10,679 nucleotides of DNA from an uncultured Bacilli bacterium (GTDB lineage: Bacteria; Bacillota_I; Bacilli_A; RF39; UBA660), in NCBI GenBank assembly GCA_949440065.1, contig CASRZP010000044.1, forward strand, positions 1 to 10,679, in the 5' to 3' direction. Shown in pieces: positions 1-5,740 of this stretch. Numbering within the stretch: position 1 is the stretch's first letter; each line of letters opens with the position of its first letter. The translations under genes were made by a program, and so were the position numbers. The notes beneath the pieces were generated by a model. It was given only the letters and a program-made list of their open reading frames with translations. It was not told the DNA's origin and did no database searches.

Positions 1-55
1 CTAGGTAATTTTATAGATGTTAGCTGATTAGATTGAAATGAATAATCTCCAATAG
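1..55. repeat. 55-base exact direct repeat, copy 1
   Basis: Bases 1-55 are identical to 199-253, which is 198 bases, or three 22-codon repeat units, further on. Both copies lie inside the LRR gene and encode the same DYSFQSNQLTSIKLP segment. This indicates a recent internal duplication or gene conversion of a three-repeat block. The window edge cuts the copy, so the identity may extend further left. Confidence 0.95.
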
Positions 56-1445
56 TAGCTACACTATCTGGTATCATTACACTCGTTAATTGATTACTAT
101 TAAATGCGTCTTTTCCAATTGATGTCACACCTTCTGGAATATTTACATCAGTTAATTGATTATTAGCAAAGACGGTAACACTAATGTTTGTTAAATTACT
201 AGGTAATTTTATAGATGTTAGCTGATTAGATTGAAATGAATAATCTCCAATAGATGTTACACTCTCTGGTATCTTTATATTTGTTAAACGATTCCTACTA
301 AATGCATAATTTCCAATAGTAGTTACACTTTCTGGGATAGTTAAACTAGTCAATCGATTATTATAAAATCCACTAATAGTAGTTACACTTTCTGGGATAG
401 TTACACTTGTTATTTGATTATTAGCGAATACATTATATGCAATAGTGGTAGTTCCTTCTGGAATAGCAACATGAGTTAATTGATTATTAGAAAAGGCTTG
501 ACCTTCAATAATAGTAGTTCCACTAGAAATGATTAAGTTTGTTAGGTGATTATTTTTAAATGCACAAGTTCCTACTTTAGTTACCTCTTTAGAAATTTCT
601 ATATTACTTAATTGATTAGATTCAAAGGAATAGGCTTCTATTGTTTTAATGCTCTCAGGAATACTAACGCTAGTCAACTCTTTATTTTGAAAACTATGAT
701 CTCCAATAGTCGTAACTAGTGTTCCATTAATAACAAAAGGAATTATTACATCTTTAGGGCAATTATTATCATATCCTGTAATCGTTCCTGATGCTGAATC
801 AAAAGAAAAACATGATTCACCTGTAAATTTATCAGTGGCTAATTGTTTAGCGTACGCATTTACTTTTACTCCATATTTTTTTGCTTCGCCATTAGGTATC
901 TTGGCATTTTCATCAACCCATAAACGTAAACGGTAATGATGAATTGTTGTTCCTTCGTTATAGAAGGTTCCAGAATCTAGTATCATAGCACCAAGAGGTG
1001 ATCCTACTTCAGTTTGATTTTCTATTGGAGCAAAATTACTCGGTGGTAATACTTCTTGATATGTGCTATCTGGATCGATTGCTCGTTCTAAGTAAAGTTT
1101 AATCTCATTATCTTCTAAGGGTGTCATGTCTGTAATTGGTATTTTTACTGCACTTACTTCATATGAAATTACAATTGCTTTTCCTAGAGTTGCCGTTACC
1201 GTAAAATCAAATACATTATTTTCTCCAGTCAACATTTTTCCTGTTTCATCACTCATTGGATACGCTTCGTTTAACATGATTCCTGTTTTACCTTCGGTAT
1301 ACGTTAACAAAATCGTACTTGATTCAATCACATTTTCTACTGTTCCTTGCTTAGTAAAAGTGAATGCTGCAAACGTTACCCCAATAGTTGCTATAATTAA
1401 TAATAATAACATAGCAATTGGTAAAATAATTTTTCTCATATTCAT
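1..1445 (-). CDS. Secreted BspA-type leucine-rich-repeat protein, C-terminus beyond the window
   Basis: This reading frame is open from 1445 to the window edge (481 codons) with no stop, so the C-terminal part is missing. Residues about 4-27 form a signal-peptide-like segment: basic MRK, a hydrophobic run of Leu/Ile, then TFAAF, resembling the SipW-dependent class of exported proteins. Residues about 45-205 look like a TasA/camelysin-like beta domain with the motif LNEAYPMSDETGK. Residues 211-256 form a pre-repeat cap with two cysteines (C212, C229) that could form a disulfide. From 257 on there are ten LRR_5/BspA repeats of 22 residues (pattern LTxxxIPxSVTxIGxxxF) plus a partial one; the fifth (345-364) is two residues short. 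Inferred role: cell-surface adhesion or matrix protein. Start choice: AGGAG lies at 1455-1459; ATG 1445 has 9-nt spacing, while in-frame ATGs at 1451 (3 nt) and 1439 are alternatives. Confidence 0.85.
   Translation of the reverse strand, partial: MNMRKIILPIAMLLLLIIATIGVTFAAFTFTKQGTVENVIESSTILLTYTEGKTGIMLNEAYPMSDETGKMLTGENNVFDFTVTATLGKAIVISYEVSAVKIPITDMTPLEDNEIKLYLERAIDPDSTYQEVLPPSNFAPIENQTEVGSPLGAMILDSGTFYNEGTTIHHYRLRLWVDENAKIPNGEAKKYGVKVNAYAKQLATDKFTGESCFSFDSASGTITGYDNNCPKDVIIPFVINGTLVTTIGDHSFQNKELTSVSIPESIKTIEAYSFESNQLSNIEISKEVTKVGTCAFKNNHLTNLIISSGTTIIEGQAFSNNQLTHVAIPEGTTTIAYNVFANNQITSVTIPESVTTISGFYNNRLTSLTIPESVTTIGNYAFSRNRLTNIKIPESVTSIGDYSFQSNQLTSIKLPSNLTNISVTVFANNQLTDVNIPEGVTSIGKDAFNSNQLTSVMIPDSVATIGDYSFQSNQLTSIKLP
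199..253. repeat. 55-base exact direct repeat, copy 2
   Basis: This is identical to bases 1-55. After base 253 the copies diverge (continuing atgttacactc here and tagctacactat in copy 1), so the right boundary of the identity is real and is not set by the window edge. Confidence 0.95.
315..403. repeat. 29-base exact direct repeat pair (315-343 and 375-403)
   Basis: Two identical 29-base stretches, 60 bases apart, encode the conserved TIPESVTTI core of adjacent leucine-rich repeats. The 60-base spacing, instead of the usual 66, reflects the one repeat in the array that is two codons short (SGFYNNR at residues 358-364). Confidence 0.9.
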
Positions 1446-1470
1446 TATCATTAACTCCTATCTTTATTTT

Positions 1471-1479
1471 AGTATATCA
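1471..1479 (-). promoter_or_regulatory. Extended -10 promoter of the LRR gene
   Basis: On the minus strand 1479-1471 reads TGATATACT, an extended -10 (TGnTATACT). No good -35 box is seen 16-18 bases upstream. It would start transcription near 1464, a few bases before the AGGAG ribosome binding site at 1455-1459. Confidence 0.5.
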
Positions 1480-1530
1480 CACTTTATATAAAATACTTAA
1501 ATGTTAATTAAAAAGTAATTTTTCCATAGT

Positions 1531-1567
1531 AAAAAATGAGGCAAACGCTATTTCTGCCTATCATTTT
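1531..1567 (-). terminator. Rho-independent terminator of the metallophosphoesterase gene
   Basis: Read on the minus strand, AAAATGATAGGCA pairs with TGCCTCATTTT across an 11-base loop, with a two-base TA bulge, and the descending arm runs into a T tract (TCATTTTTT). It lies about 25 bases past the stop of the gene ending at 1592 and separates it from the LRR gene. Confidence 0.7.
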
Positions 1568-1591
1568 ACACATTTCATGATTTATATCATC

Positions 1592-2458
1592 CTAAAAGTT
1601 AGAAGGAGGATTAACATTGATATAAGAAATTCCTGGTCTATATAAAGTTTTTATTAATTTCTTATCATAATACTTGGATAAAATAACTAAAGGAGGAGCG
1701 ATATAATTGATTGACTTTCCATATTGGATAACGCCTCGTGCTTCTTTAGGAAAATATCCTTTGCCAGGTGCTAAAATTCCCATGTTTCCTGGTAATATTT
1801 TATCTAAAAAATTAGGTAAGGCACCATTATGCATATGTCCTGAGAGAACAATATCATAATCTTTAACTACTTCTTTATCTAAGTTTCGTGGAGAATGAAT
1901 CAGTAATAAATGAAGCAAATTAGAATCTATATCTTTTGCTAAATCTTTAATTTTAGGTTCCACAATTTCCATAAACTTTTCTTTGGATTCAAAATTTCCT
2001 ACATAAAATTCAAAAGCATCATCGCCTAAATCAATGCCACTTATTAGGATATTTTCTTGCCTTACACTTTTATTATTGAGAAAGAAAACATTAGGAATAT
2101 ATTGAAGTTGTTGAAAAAAATCATCCGTATGATAATAAAGCCACGTATTATTCTTAGTATTATCTAGCAAATCATGATTTCCTCGAATAATATAAGTAGG
2201 GCAGATAGTACCTAAAAAAGTTAACCATTCTAGTAATATTTCTTTTAATACCAAATCTTCAATTACTGTTCCTTTTTCTAATAAATCACCAGTAAAACAT
2301 ATTATATCTACAGTAATCTCTTTTAACTGGTTTGCTATTGCCTTAAGAAGTTTAATATCTTTCCTTTTATGAAAATGTAAATCACTAATATGCATAATCT
2401 TTATATTTTTCACATTCTTATTCACATTTAAGATATAACGCTTTATATAAAATTCCAC
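1592..2458 (-). CDS. Metallophosphoesterase, YaeI/YkuE-like calcineurin superfamily
   Basis: This 288-residue protein carries the ordered metal-ligand motifs of calcineurin-like phosphoesterases: D26-x-H28 in SDLHFH, G57-D58, G93-N94-H95-D96, H188 in LIHSP, and G207-H208-M-H210. These residues normally hold a two-metal centre that hydrolyses phosphate mono- or diesters. The N-terminus has no signal peptide, Tat motif or membrane helix, so a cytosolic or membrane-associated enzyme is expected, unlike Tat-exported B. subtilis YkuE. The substrate cannot be read from the sequence. The start codon is GTG, chosen because AAGGAGAGG at 2466-2474 sits seven bases upstream and no nearby ATG is placed as well. 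It is monocistronic, with its own promoter and a downstream hairpin terminator. Confidence 0.9.
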   Translation of the reverse strand: MEFYIKRYILNVNKNVKNIKIMHISDLHFHKRKDIKLLKAIANQLKEITVDIICFTGDLLEKGTVIEDLVLKEILLEWLTFLGTICPTYIIRGNHDLLDNTKNNTWLYYHTDDFFQQLQYIPNVFFLNNKSVRQENILISGIDLGDDAFEFYVGNFESKEKFMEIVEPKIKDLAKDIDSNLLHLLLIHSPRNLDKEVVKDYDIVLSGHMHNGALPNFLDKILPGNMGILAPGKGYFPKEARGVIQYGKSINYIAPPLVILSKYYDKKLIKTLYRPGISYINVNPPSNF

Positions 2459-2485
2459 TTAACAACCTCTCCTTTTGATAGGAAT

Positions 2486-2491
2486 AGTATA
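2486..2491 (-). promoter_or_regulatory. -10 box for the metallophosphoesterase gene
   Basis: The minus strand 2491-2486 reads TATACT, a good sigma-A -10, placed 12 bases before the AAGGAGAGG ribosome binding site. The hexamer 17 bases upstream (TTCTTA) is a weak -35, so the call rests mostly on the -10 and its position. Confidence 0.4.
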
Positions 2492-2546
2492 TTAACAAAA
2501 TTCATTTTTAAGAACAGTTTCTTAATTATTTTCAAGTAATCAGTCG

Positions 2547-2574
2547 ATTATATTTTCCTGTGAGAAAATATAAT
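2547..2574. repeat. Perfect 11-base AT-rich inverted repeat
   Basis: ATTATATTTTC (2547-2557) and GAAAATATAAT (2564-2574) are perfect reverse complements around a six-base loop. It lies between the toxin relic and the promoter of the metallophosphoesterase gene. There is no clean T tract on the minus strand after the hairpin, so a terminator role for the relB operon is possible but weak. The rest of 2492-2627 shows no gene. Confidence 0.6.
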
Positions 2575-2627
2575 AAAATAAAAACAATGATGAGTGTCTT
2601 TATGCAACAATTATTTCCTTGAAATAT

Positions 2628-2728
2628 TTACTCTAATATCTTACTAATATCCATTTTTTGATATAAAACTCTAACAATAGTTATTACTTTATGTTGTTCA
2701 TTAATGGTAAAAAATCTAATCTATACAT
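2628..2728 (-). pseudogene. Collapsed RelE/ParE-family toxin, internal deletion
   Basis: Four bases after the antitoxin stop, an ATG at 2728 opens MYRLDFLPL, a typical beginning of Gram-positive RelE/ParE-type toxins. From 2705 a different frame reads INEQHKVITIVRVLYQKMD followed by ISKILE and a TAA at 2628-2630, a typical end of the same family (beta strand with VxRVLY, then the short C-terminal helix). A complete toxin has roughly 90-100 residues, so about 60 or more central residues, including the catalytic or fold core, are missing, and the two ends are out of frame. No active toxin can be made. Recognition rests on the two short ends plus the position directly behind relB; no alignment was run. 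Confidence 0.75.
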
Positions 2729-2732
2729 ATCA

Positions 2733-3008
2733 TTACCTTAAAATATCATCCATGCTTTTCAAAACTTCATCTTTTGTATATCGTTTTGTCGTTATACTCA
2801 TTTCTTCCTCTGCTTCTTTTAACTTATGATAAATGATTTCATCATAATTATTAGAGCGCACTTCAAATGGTAATTTTTGTTCCCTTAATACTGCTTTAAT
2901 AAACATATTTACTGCTGTTGAAACGTTCATTCCAACACTATTACAAAATTGTTCGAAGCTTTTTTTATCATTGGCATCTACTCGAACATTTAAAGTTAAA
3001 GATTCCAT
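2733..3008 (-). CDS. RelB/DinJ-family antitoxin
   Basis: This 91-residue protein begins MESLTLNVRVDANDKKSFEQ and continues with GMNVSTAVNMFIKAVLREQKLPFEV, the ribbon-helix-helix DNA-binding region of the RelB/DinJ antitoxins (about residues 3-50). The rest is a charged helical tail that normally wraps the partner toxin. Such proteins neutralise a RelE/YafQ/ParE-type toxin and repress their own promoter. The start at 3008 is favoured over an upstream in-frame ATG at 3062 because GAGGG lies five bases before it, and because the upstream ATG lies upstream of the promoter's -35 box. The partner toxin gene behind it is destroyed, so this is an orphan antitoxin, perhaps kept as a regulator or as an anti-addiction factor, or simply not yet lost. 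Confidence 0.88.
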   Translation of the reverse strand: MESLTLNVRVDANDKKSFEQFCNSVGMNVSTAVNMFIKAVLREQKLPFEVRSNNYDEIIYHKLKEAEEEMSITTKRYTKDEVLKSMDDILR

Positions 3009-3030
3009 AGTATCCCTCATTTCTATCATT

Positions 3031-3059
3031 ATTATAAAATGTTTTTGTAATATTGTCAA
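3031..3059 (-). promoter_or_regulatory. Consensus promoter of the antitoxin gene
   Basis: On the minus strand, TTGACA (3059-3054), a 17-base spacer and TATAAT (3036-3031) match the sigma-A consensus at every position. Transcription should start near 3024, just ahead of the GAGGG ribosome binding site. This placement rules out the upstream ATG at 3062 as the translation start from this promoter. Confidence 0.85.
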
Positions 3060-3089
3060 CATAATGTATTATATTGCAACACAATGTAT
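3050..3089 (-). promoter_or_regulatory. Tandem direct repeat, candidate antitoxin operator
   Basis: Two near-identical segments lie head to tail: atattgtcaacataatgtat (3050-3069) and atattgcaacacaatgtat (3071-3089), offset by 21 bases, or two helical turns. The first covers the -35 box. The second contains the small palindrome ATTG-caaca-CAAT. Ribbon-helix-helix antitoxins usually autoregulate by binding such repeated sites at their own promoter, so this is the likely RelB operator. The binding itself is inferred. Confidence 0.5.
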
Positions 3090-3149
3090 ATCATATGTAA
3101 TATCAAATAAAAAATGTATAAAATAATTTAATAAAGGTAGTATCACTTT

Positions 3150-4247
3150 CTATATTTCTTTTTTTACTTGATTTCTACTAATATTTAACAAAATACCCAT
3201 AGAAAACAGGGTAATCAATAGACTACTACCACCGTAGGATAAGAAGGGTAGAGTAACTCCTGTAACAGGAATTAATCCCACGACTACCATTAAGTTCATC
3301 AATGTTTGAAATAAAATTTGAAAAATAATACCAAAGGATAAATATTTGGAAAATTCATTCGGACTATTTAGGGCAATCTTTATCCCTCGATATAAAATGG
3401 TTAAAAATAAACTGCTGACAATAAAGATCCCTAAAAAGCCAAATTCTTCACTAATAATTGAAAAAATAAAGTCTGTCTGTGGTTCAGGAAGATAAAAATG
3501 TTTTTGTCTAGAATTTAAAAATCCCATTCCCAGTAGTCCACCAGGTCCTATGGCATAAAGTGATTGAATAATTTGAAATCCTGTTCCTAAAGGGTCTTGC
3601 CAAGGATCAACAAAGGAGGTGATTCGATCCATTCGATAAGGGGCAATGACAATCAAAATAATGATACCGATGATACCAAGGACTCCTCCAATATAGAAAA
3701 ATTTCATATCCATTCCAGCGATAAATAATAAAGCTACCACACTAACGGCTAAAACGGTTCCTGTTCCAAGATCAGGTTGTAACATAATTAGTCCAAAGAA
3801 AAGTCCCATAGTAAGCAAAATGGGAATAACACCTTTGATACTTTTTTGTACTTCTTTTCCATGTTCTGTTAGATATTTACTTGTAAAAATAATGAGTCCA
3901 AGCTTGGCAAACTCACTAGGTTGTACGCCAAAAGATCCAATGCCAAACCATGAGCGGCTTCCATTTCTTACACTACCAATTCCAGGAATAATAACTAAGA
4001 TTAAGAGAAAAAGACAAGTACTTAGGATGATTCTTGTCTTTTTGTAGTAGATTTTATAATCAATTTTGGAGATAATATACATCCCTATAATTCCAACAAC
4101 AGCAAATAATCCTTGCTGTTTGATATAGTGAAAGCTATCATTAAATTTGTATTCTGCCCATATACTTGATGCTGAATATATCATAATAATTCCAAAAACG
4201 GTTAAAATGATAATAGCACTTAATAAAACACGATCAAGTTTTTTCAA
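3150..4247 (-). CDS. ftsW: Septal peptidoglycan glycosyltransferase FtsW (SEDS family)
   Basis: This 365-residue polytopic membrane protein has about ten hydrophobic segments and the SEDS signatures: GSRSWFGIG..QPSEFAKL (about 96-116), LQPDLGTG (156-163), YLPEPQTDFIFSIISEEFG (252-270), and GLIPVTGVTLPFLSYGGSS near the C-terminus. D259 in PEPQTDF corresponds to the conserved catalytic aspartate of the large extracellular loop. FtsW polymerises lipid II into glycan strands at the septum together with a class B PBP. The PEPQTDFIF and TGVTLPFLSYGGSS motifs favour FtsW/SpoVE over RodA. The start codon is TTG, supported by AGGTGA at 4254-4259 with a six-base spacer and by the normal N-terminus it gives (KKLDRVLLSAIIIL). 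A terminator behind mraY suggests separate transcription from that gene. Confidence 0.93.
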   Translation of the reverse strand: MKKLDRVLLSAIIILTVFGIIMIYSASSIWAEYKFNDSFHYIKQQGLFAVVGIIGMYIISKIDYKIYYKKTRIILSTCLFLLILVIIPGIGSVRNGSRSWFGIGSFGVQPSEFAKLGLIIFTSKYLTEHGKEVQKSIKGVIPILLTMGLFFGLIMLQPDLGTGTVLAVSVVALLFIAGMDMKFFYIGGVLGIIGIIILIVIAPYRMDRITSFVDPWQDPLGTGFQIIQSLYAIGPGGLLGMGFLNSRQKHFYLPEPQTDFIFSIISEEFGFLGIFIVSSLFLTILYRGIKIALNSPNEFSKYLSFGIIFQILFQTLMNLMVVVGLIPVTGVTLPFLSYGGSSLLITLFSMGILLNISRNQVKKEI

Positions 4248-4266
4248 AATGAATCACCTAATCTAT

Positions 4267-4296
4267 TTTATAATCAAACACCAAATAGTATTCCAA
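4267..4296 (-). promoter_or_regulatory. Possible ftsW promoter inside the mraY-tail relic
   Basis: The best sigma-A-like pair between the mraY terminator and ftsW is TTGGAA (4296-4291), an 18-base spacer and TATAAA (4272-4267). It would start transcription near 4260, leaving only about a dozen untranslated bases with the AGGTGA at the extreme 5' end. This tight layout makes the call tentative. Confidence 0.25.
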
Positions 4297-4336
4297 TCAT
4301 TGCATTATTATTTGTCATTTTTATCCATCTATTCAT
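4267..4336 (-). pseudogene. Decayed duplicate of the mraY 3' end
   Basis: Bases 4267-4303 match the true mraY terminus (4531-4567) at 32 of 37 positions by direct comparison. A second shared block, tatccatc, lies at 4322-4329 here and 4613-4620 in mraY. Between these blocks the relic is 27 bases (nine codons) shorter. In the same frame as MraY it reads RWIKMTNNNAMIGILFGV, stop, L, stop, against the genuine ending GWIETD...FAMSGILFGVWL, so the penultimate Trp codon has become TGA. An ATG at 4336 opens a 20-codon frame, but it has no ribosome binding site and I do not call it a gene. Confidence 0.65.
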
Positions 4337-4373
4337 TGAACTTTTTTTGACGTAAACGTCATTTTTGTTCAAT
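4335..4373. repeat. 39-base nested dyad element
   Basis: Outer arms ATTGAAC (4335-4341) and GTTCAAT (4367-4373) are perfect reverse complements, and inside them TGACGT (4348-4353) and ACGTCA (4356-4361) form a second perfect dyad. The arms are separated by T runs of six and five on the plus strand. In the direction of ftsW transcription the flanking runs are A, so it is not a terminator for mraY. It looks like a double-dyad protein site or a structured leader element. The surrounding gene-free stretch 4374-4477 holds nothing else I can recognise. Confidence 0.5.
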
Positions 4374-4477
4374 CCTTTAAATTAAAAGTTAATTTTAAAA
4401 CAAAATTCCAAGAAACATAATGAACATCTTTCCTTATCAATAATATTAATTCTAAGAATAATGATGAAAATAAACAA

Positions 4478-4510
4478 AAAAGACGAGAAATAAAAATTAT
4501 CTTGTCTTTT
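4478..4510 (-). terminator. Rho-independent terminator of mraY
   Basis: On the minus strand AAAAGACAAGA pairs with TCTCGTCTTTT (11-base arms, one A-C mismatch) around an 11-base AT loop, then TTTTTTGTTTATTTT follows. It begins 22 bases past the mraY stop and should separate mraY from ftsW. Confidence 0.7.
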
Positions 4511-4531
4511 ACCATATATTTTGCAATAAAT

Positions 4532-5512
4532 TTATAACCAAACACCAAACAATATTCCGCTCATTGCAAAAATTAATCCAACTACCCAAAAGAGTTTAAC
4601 AATATCTGTTTCTATCCATCCTAATTTTTCAAAATGATGATGAATGGGTGTCATTAAAAATAATTTATGTTTAAATACTTTAATCCAAAATACTTGTAAC
4701 ATAACACTCAATGTTTCAATAACAAAGACGAATGCTACTACTAATAAAGTTAATTCACGATGGGTTAAAATCGCAATAGCACCCATGACTCCGCCTAAAG
4801 CAAGACTTCCTGTATCACCCATAAAAATCTTCGCTGGGTGAGTGTTATAAATTAAAAATCCAATAATCGCTCCAACAAGAATAAAGGTAAATATTCCTAA
4901 TGATTCAAAACCAACCATTAAAGAAATTAAACTAAAGGCAATAAAAGCGATCGCCGATAGACCTCCAGCTAAACCGTCGAGTCCATCAGCTAAGTTAACG
5001 GCGTTACTAGATCCTACTAAAATAAGAAGAATAAATATTCCATAAAACCAACCCATTTCAATATTGATCCCTAAAGTTCCAACAATCCATGAAGTTTGCC
5101 CAGAGTTTTTCATATAAATATAGAAAAATACAATAGCAATCAACAACTGACCAAAGAGTTTTTGATAAGTAGTTAGTCCTTCATTTGTTTTTCTTTTAAT
5201 ACTTAAAAAATCATCTAAGAAACCAATGATACCATAAGCGAAGAAAACAAATAAAACGATTTTTAAATTTTCGGTAAACTCAATTCTTTTCGTAATTACT
5301 AAGAATAAAGTAGCTAGAATGGTAGGAATAATAAAGATAAGTCCTCCCATCGTTGGTGTACCTTCTTTTTTACGATGACTTTCACCGACGAAAGCACTAA
5401 TTCGTTGTCCTATGTGCATTTTTTTTAAAAAAGGAATTAAAAACAATCCTAATACTGCTGAACCTAAAAAGCCAATCATGATGGCAAATATAGCTTTTGT
5501 AAGCAATAACAT
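4532..5512 (-). CDS. mraY: Phospho-N-acetylmuramoyl-pentapeptide transferase MraY
   Basis: MraY transfers phospho-MurNAc-pentapeptide from UDP to undecaprenyl phosphate, making lipid I on the inner face of the membrane. The 326-residue protein has about ten membrane segments and all family signatures: KEGTPTMGG near residue 50, FLDD (catalytic Asp pair D100-D101) followed by SIKRKTNEGLT, NAVNLADGLDGLAGG around 170-185, HPAKIFMGDTGSLALGG around 225-241, and MTPIHHHFEKLGW near 287-299. ATG 5512 is preferred over the in-frame GTG at 5524 because the extended -10 at 5537-5545 would leave the GTG only about six bases of leader, and because starting MLLLTK fits other MraYs. The ribosome binding site (GTGGG at 5519-5523) is poor. 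In many bacteria mraY is followed by murD and ftsW; here murD is absent from between them. Confidence 0.95.
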   Translation of the reverse strand: MLLLTKAIFAIMIGFLGSAVLGLFLIPFLKKMHIGQRISAFVGESHRKKEGTPTMGGLIFIIPTILATLFLVITKRIEFTENLKIVLFVFFAYGIIGFLDDFLSIKRKTNEGLTTYQKLFGQLLIAIVFFYIYMKNSGQTSWIVGTLGINIEMGWFYGIFILLILVGSSNAVNLADGLDGLAGGLSAIAFIAFSLISLMVGFESLGIFTFILVGAIIGFLIYNTHPAKIFMGDTGSLALGGVMGAIAILTHRELTLLVVAFVFVIETLSVMLQVFWIKVFKHKLFLMTPIHHHFEKLGWIETDIVKLFWVVGLIFAMSGILFGVWL

Positions 5513-5536
5513 ATGAATACCCACTTTCCGTTATTC

Positions 5537-5545
5537 ATTATATCA
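5537..5545 (-). promoter_or_regulatory. Extended -10 promoter of mraY
   Basis: Minus strand 5545-5537 reads TGATATAAT, a perfect extended -10 (TGnTATAAT). No -35 match is seen at the usual distance, which is normal for this promoter class. The predicted transcript start is near 5530, about 18 bases ahead of ATG 5512. Confidence 0.65.
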
Positions 5546-5614
5546 TAATCTTATGTGATAATTTTGTCTATTTTCCTTTCTTTACGGAAATTGACATTAT
5601 TTTTTCGAGCAAAG

Positions 5615-5648
5615 ATGAAATTTTCAAAATAAATTTTAAAAATTTCAT
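5615..5648. repeat. 9-base AT-rich inverted repeat between mraY and xfp
   Basis: ATGAAATTT (5615-5623) and AAATTTCAT (5640-5648) are perfect reverse complements, 16 bases apart. The element lies in the 200-base divergent region and upstream of the xfp promoter, so it could be an operator, but its base composition also makes chance plausible. Confidence 0.4.
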
Positions 5649-5674
5649 AACAAACCTCATGGTTCACTTTTATA

Positions 5675-5703
5675 ATGACTTTTCTTTAAAAAATTGGTAC
5701 AAT
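5675..5703 (+). promoter_or_regulatory. Promoter of the phosphoketolase gene
   Basis: ATGACT (5675-5680), a 17-base spacer and an extended TGGTACAAT (-10 TACAAT at 5698-5703) form a sigma-A-like promoter. Transcription would start near 5710, after the in-frame ATG at 5705, which supports the ATG at 5741 as the real start. Confidence 0.55.
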
Positions 5704-5740
5704 AATGATAATAGATAAAGAAAATAGAAAGGAAAAACAG

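Noticed and set aside
1..470. The regularly spaced repeats at the left edge as a CRISPR array
   Set aside because: The period is 66 bases in frame and encodes leucine-rich repeats; there are no unique spacers between constant repeats.
1126..1491. A 121-codon plus-strand frame
   Set aside because: It is antisense to the N-terminal part of the LRR gene, which has a signal peptide, a ribosome binding site and recognisable domains; the plus frame matches no family I know and has no ribosome binding site.
3009..3062. N-terminal extension of the antitoxin to ATG 3062
   Set aside because: The ATG lies upstream of the perfect promoter's -35 box, has no ribosome binding site, and would add 18 residues not seen in the family.
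4274..4276. TGA in the mraY relic read as Trp (Mycoplasma code)
   Set aside because: fic and folD both end properly at TGA and Trp is encoded by TGG in the intact genes, so the standard bacterial code applies.
4374..4430. A possible third mraY-tail copy (short frame MFIMFLGILF near 4395-4427)
   Set aside because: Only about a dozen bases resemble the mraY end and the peptide is generic hydrophobic sequence; chance explains it.
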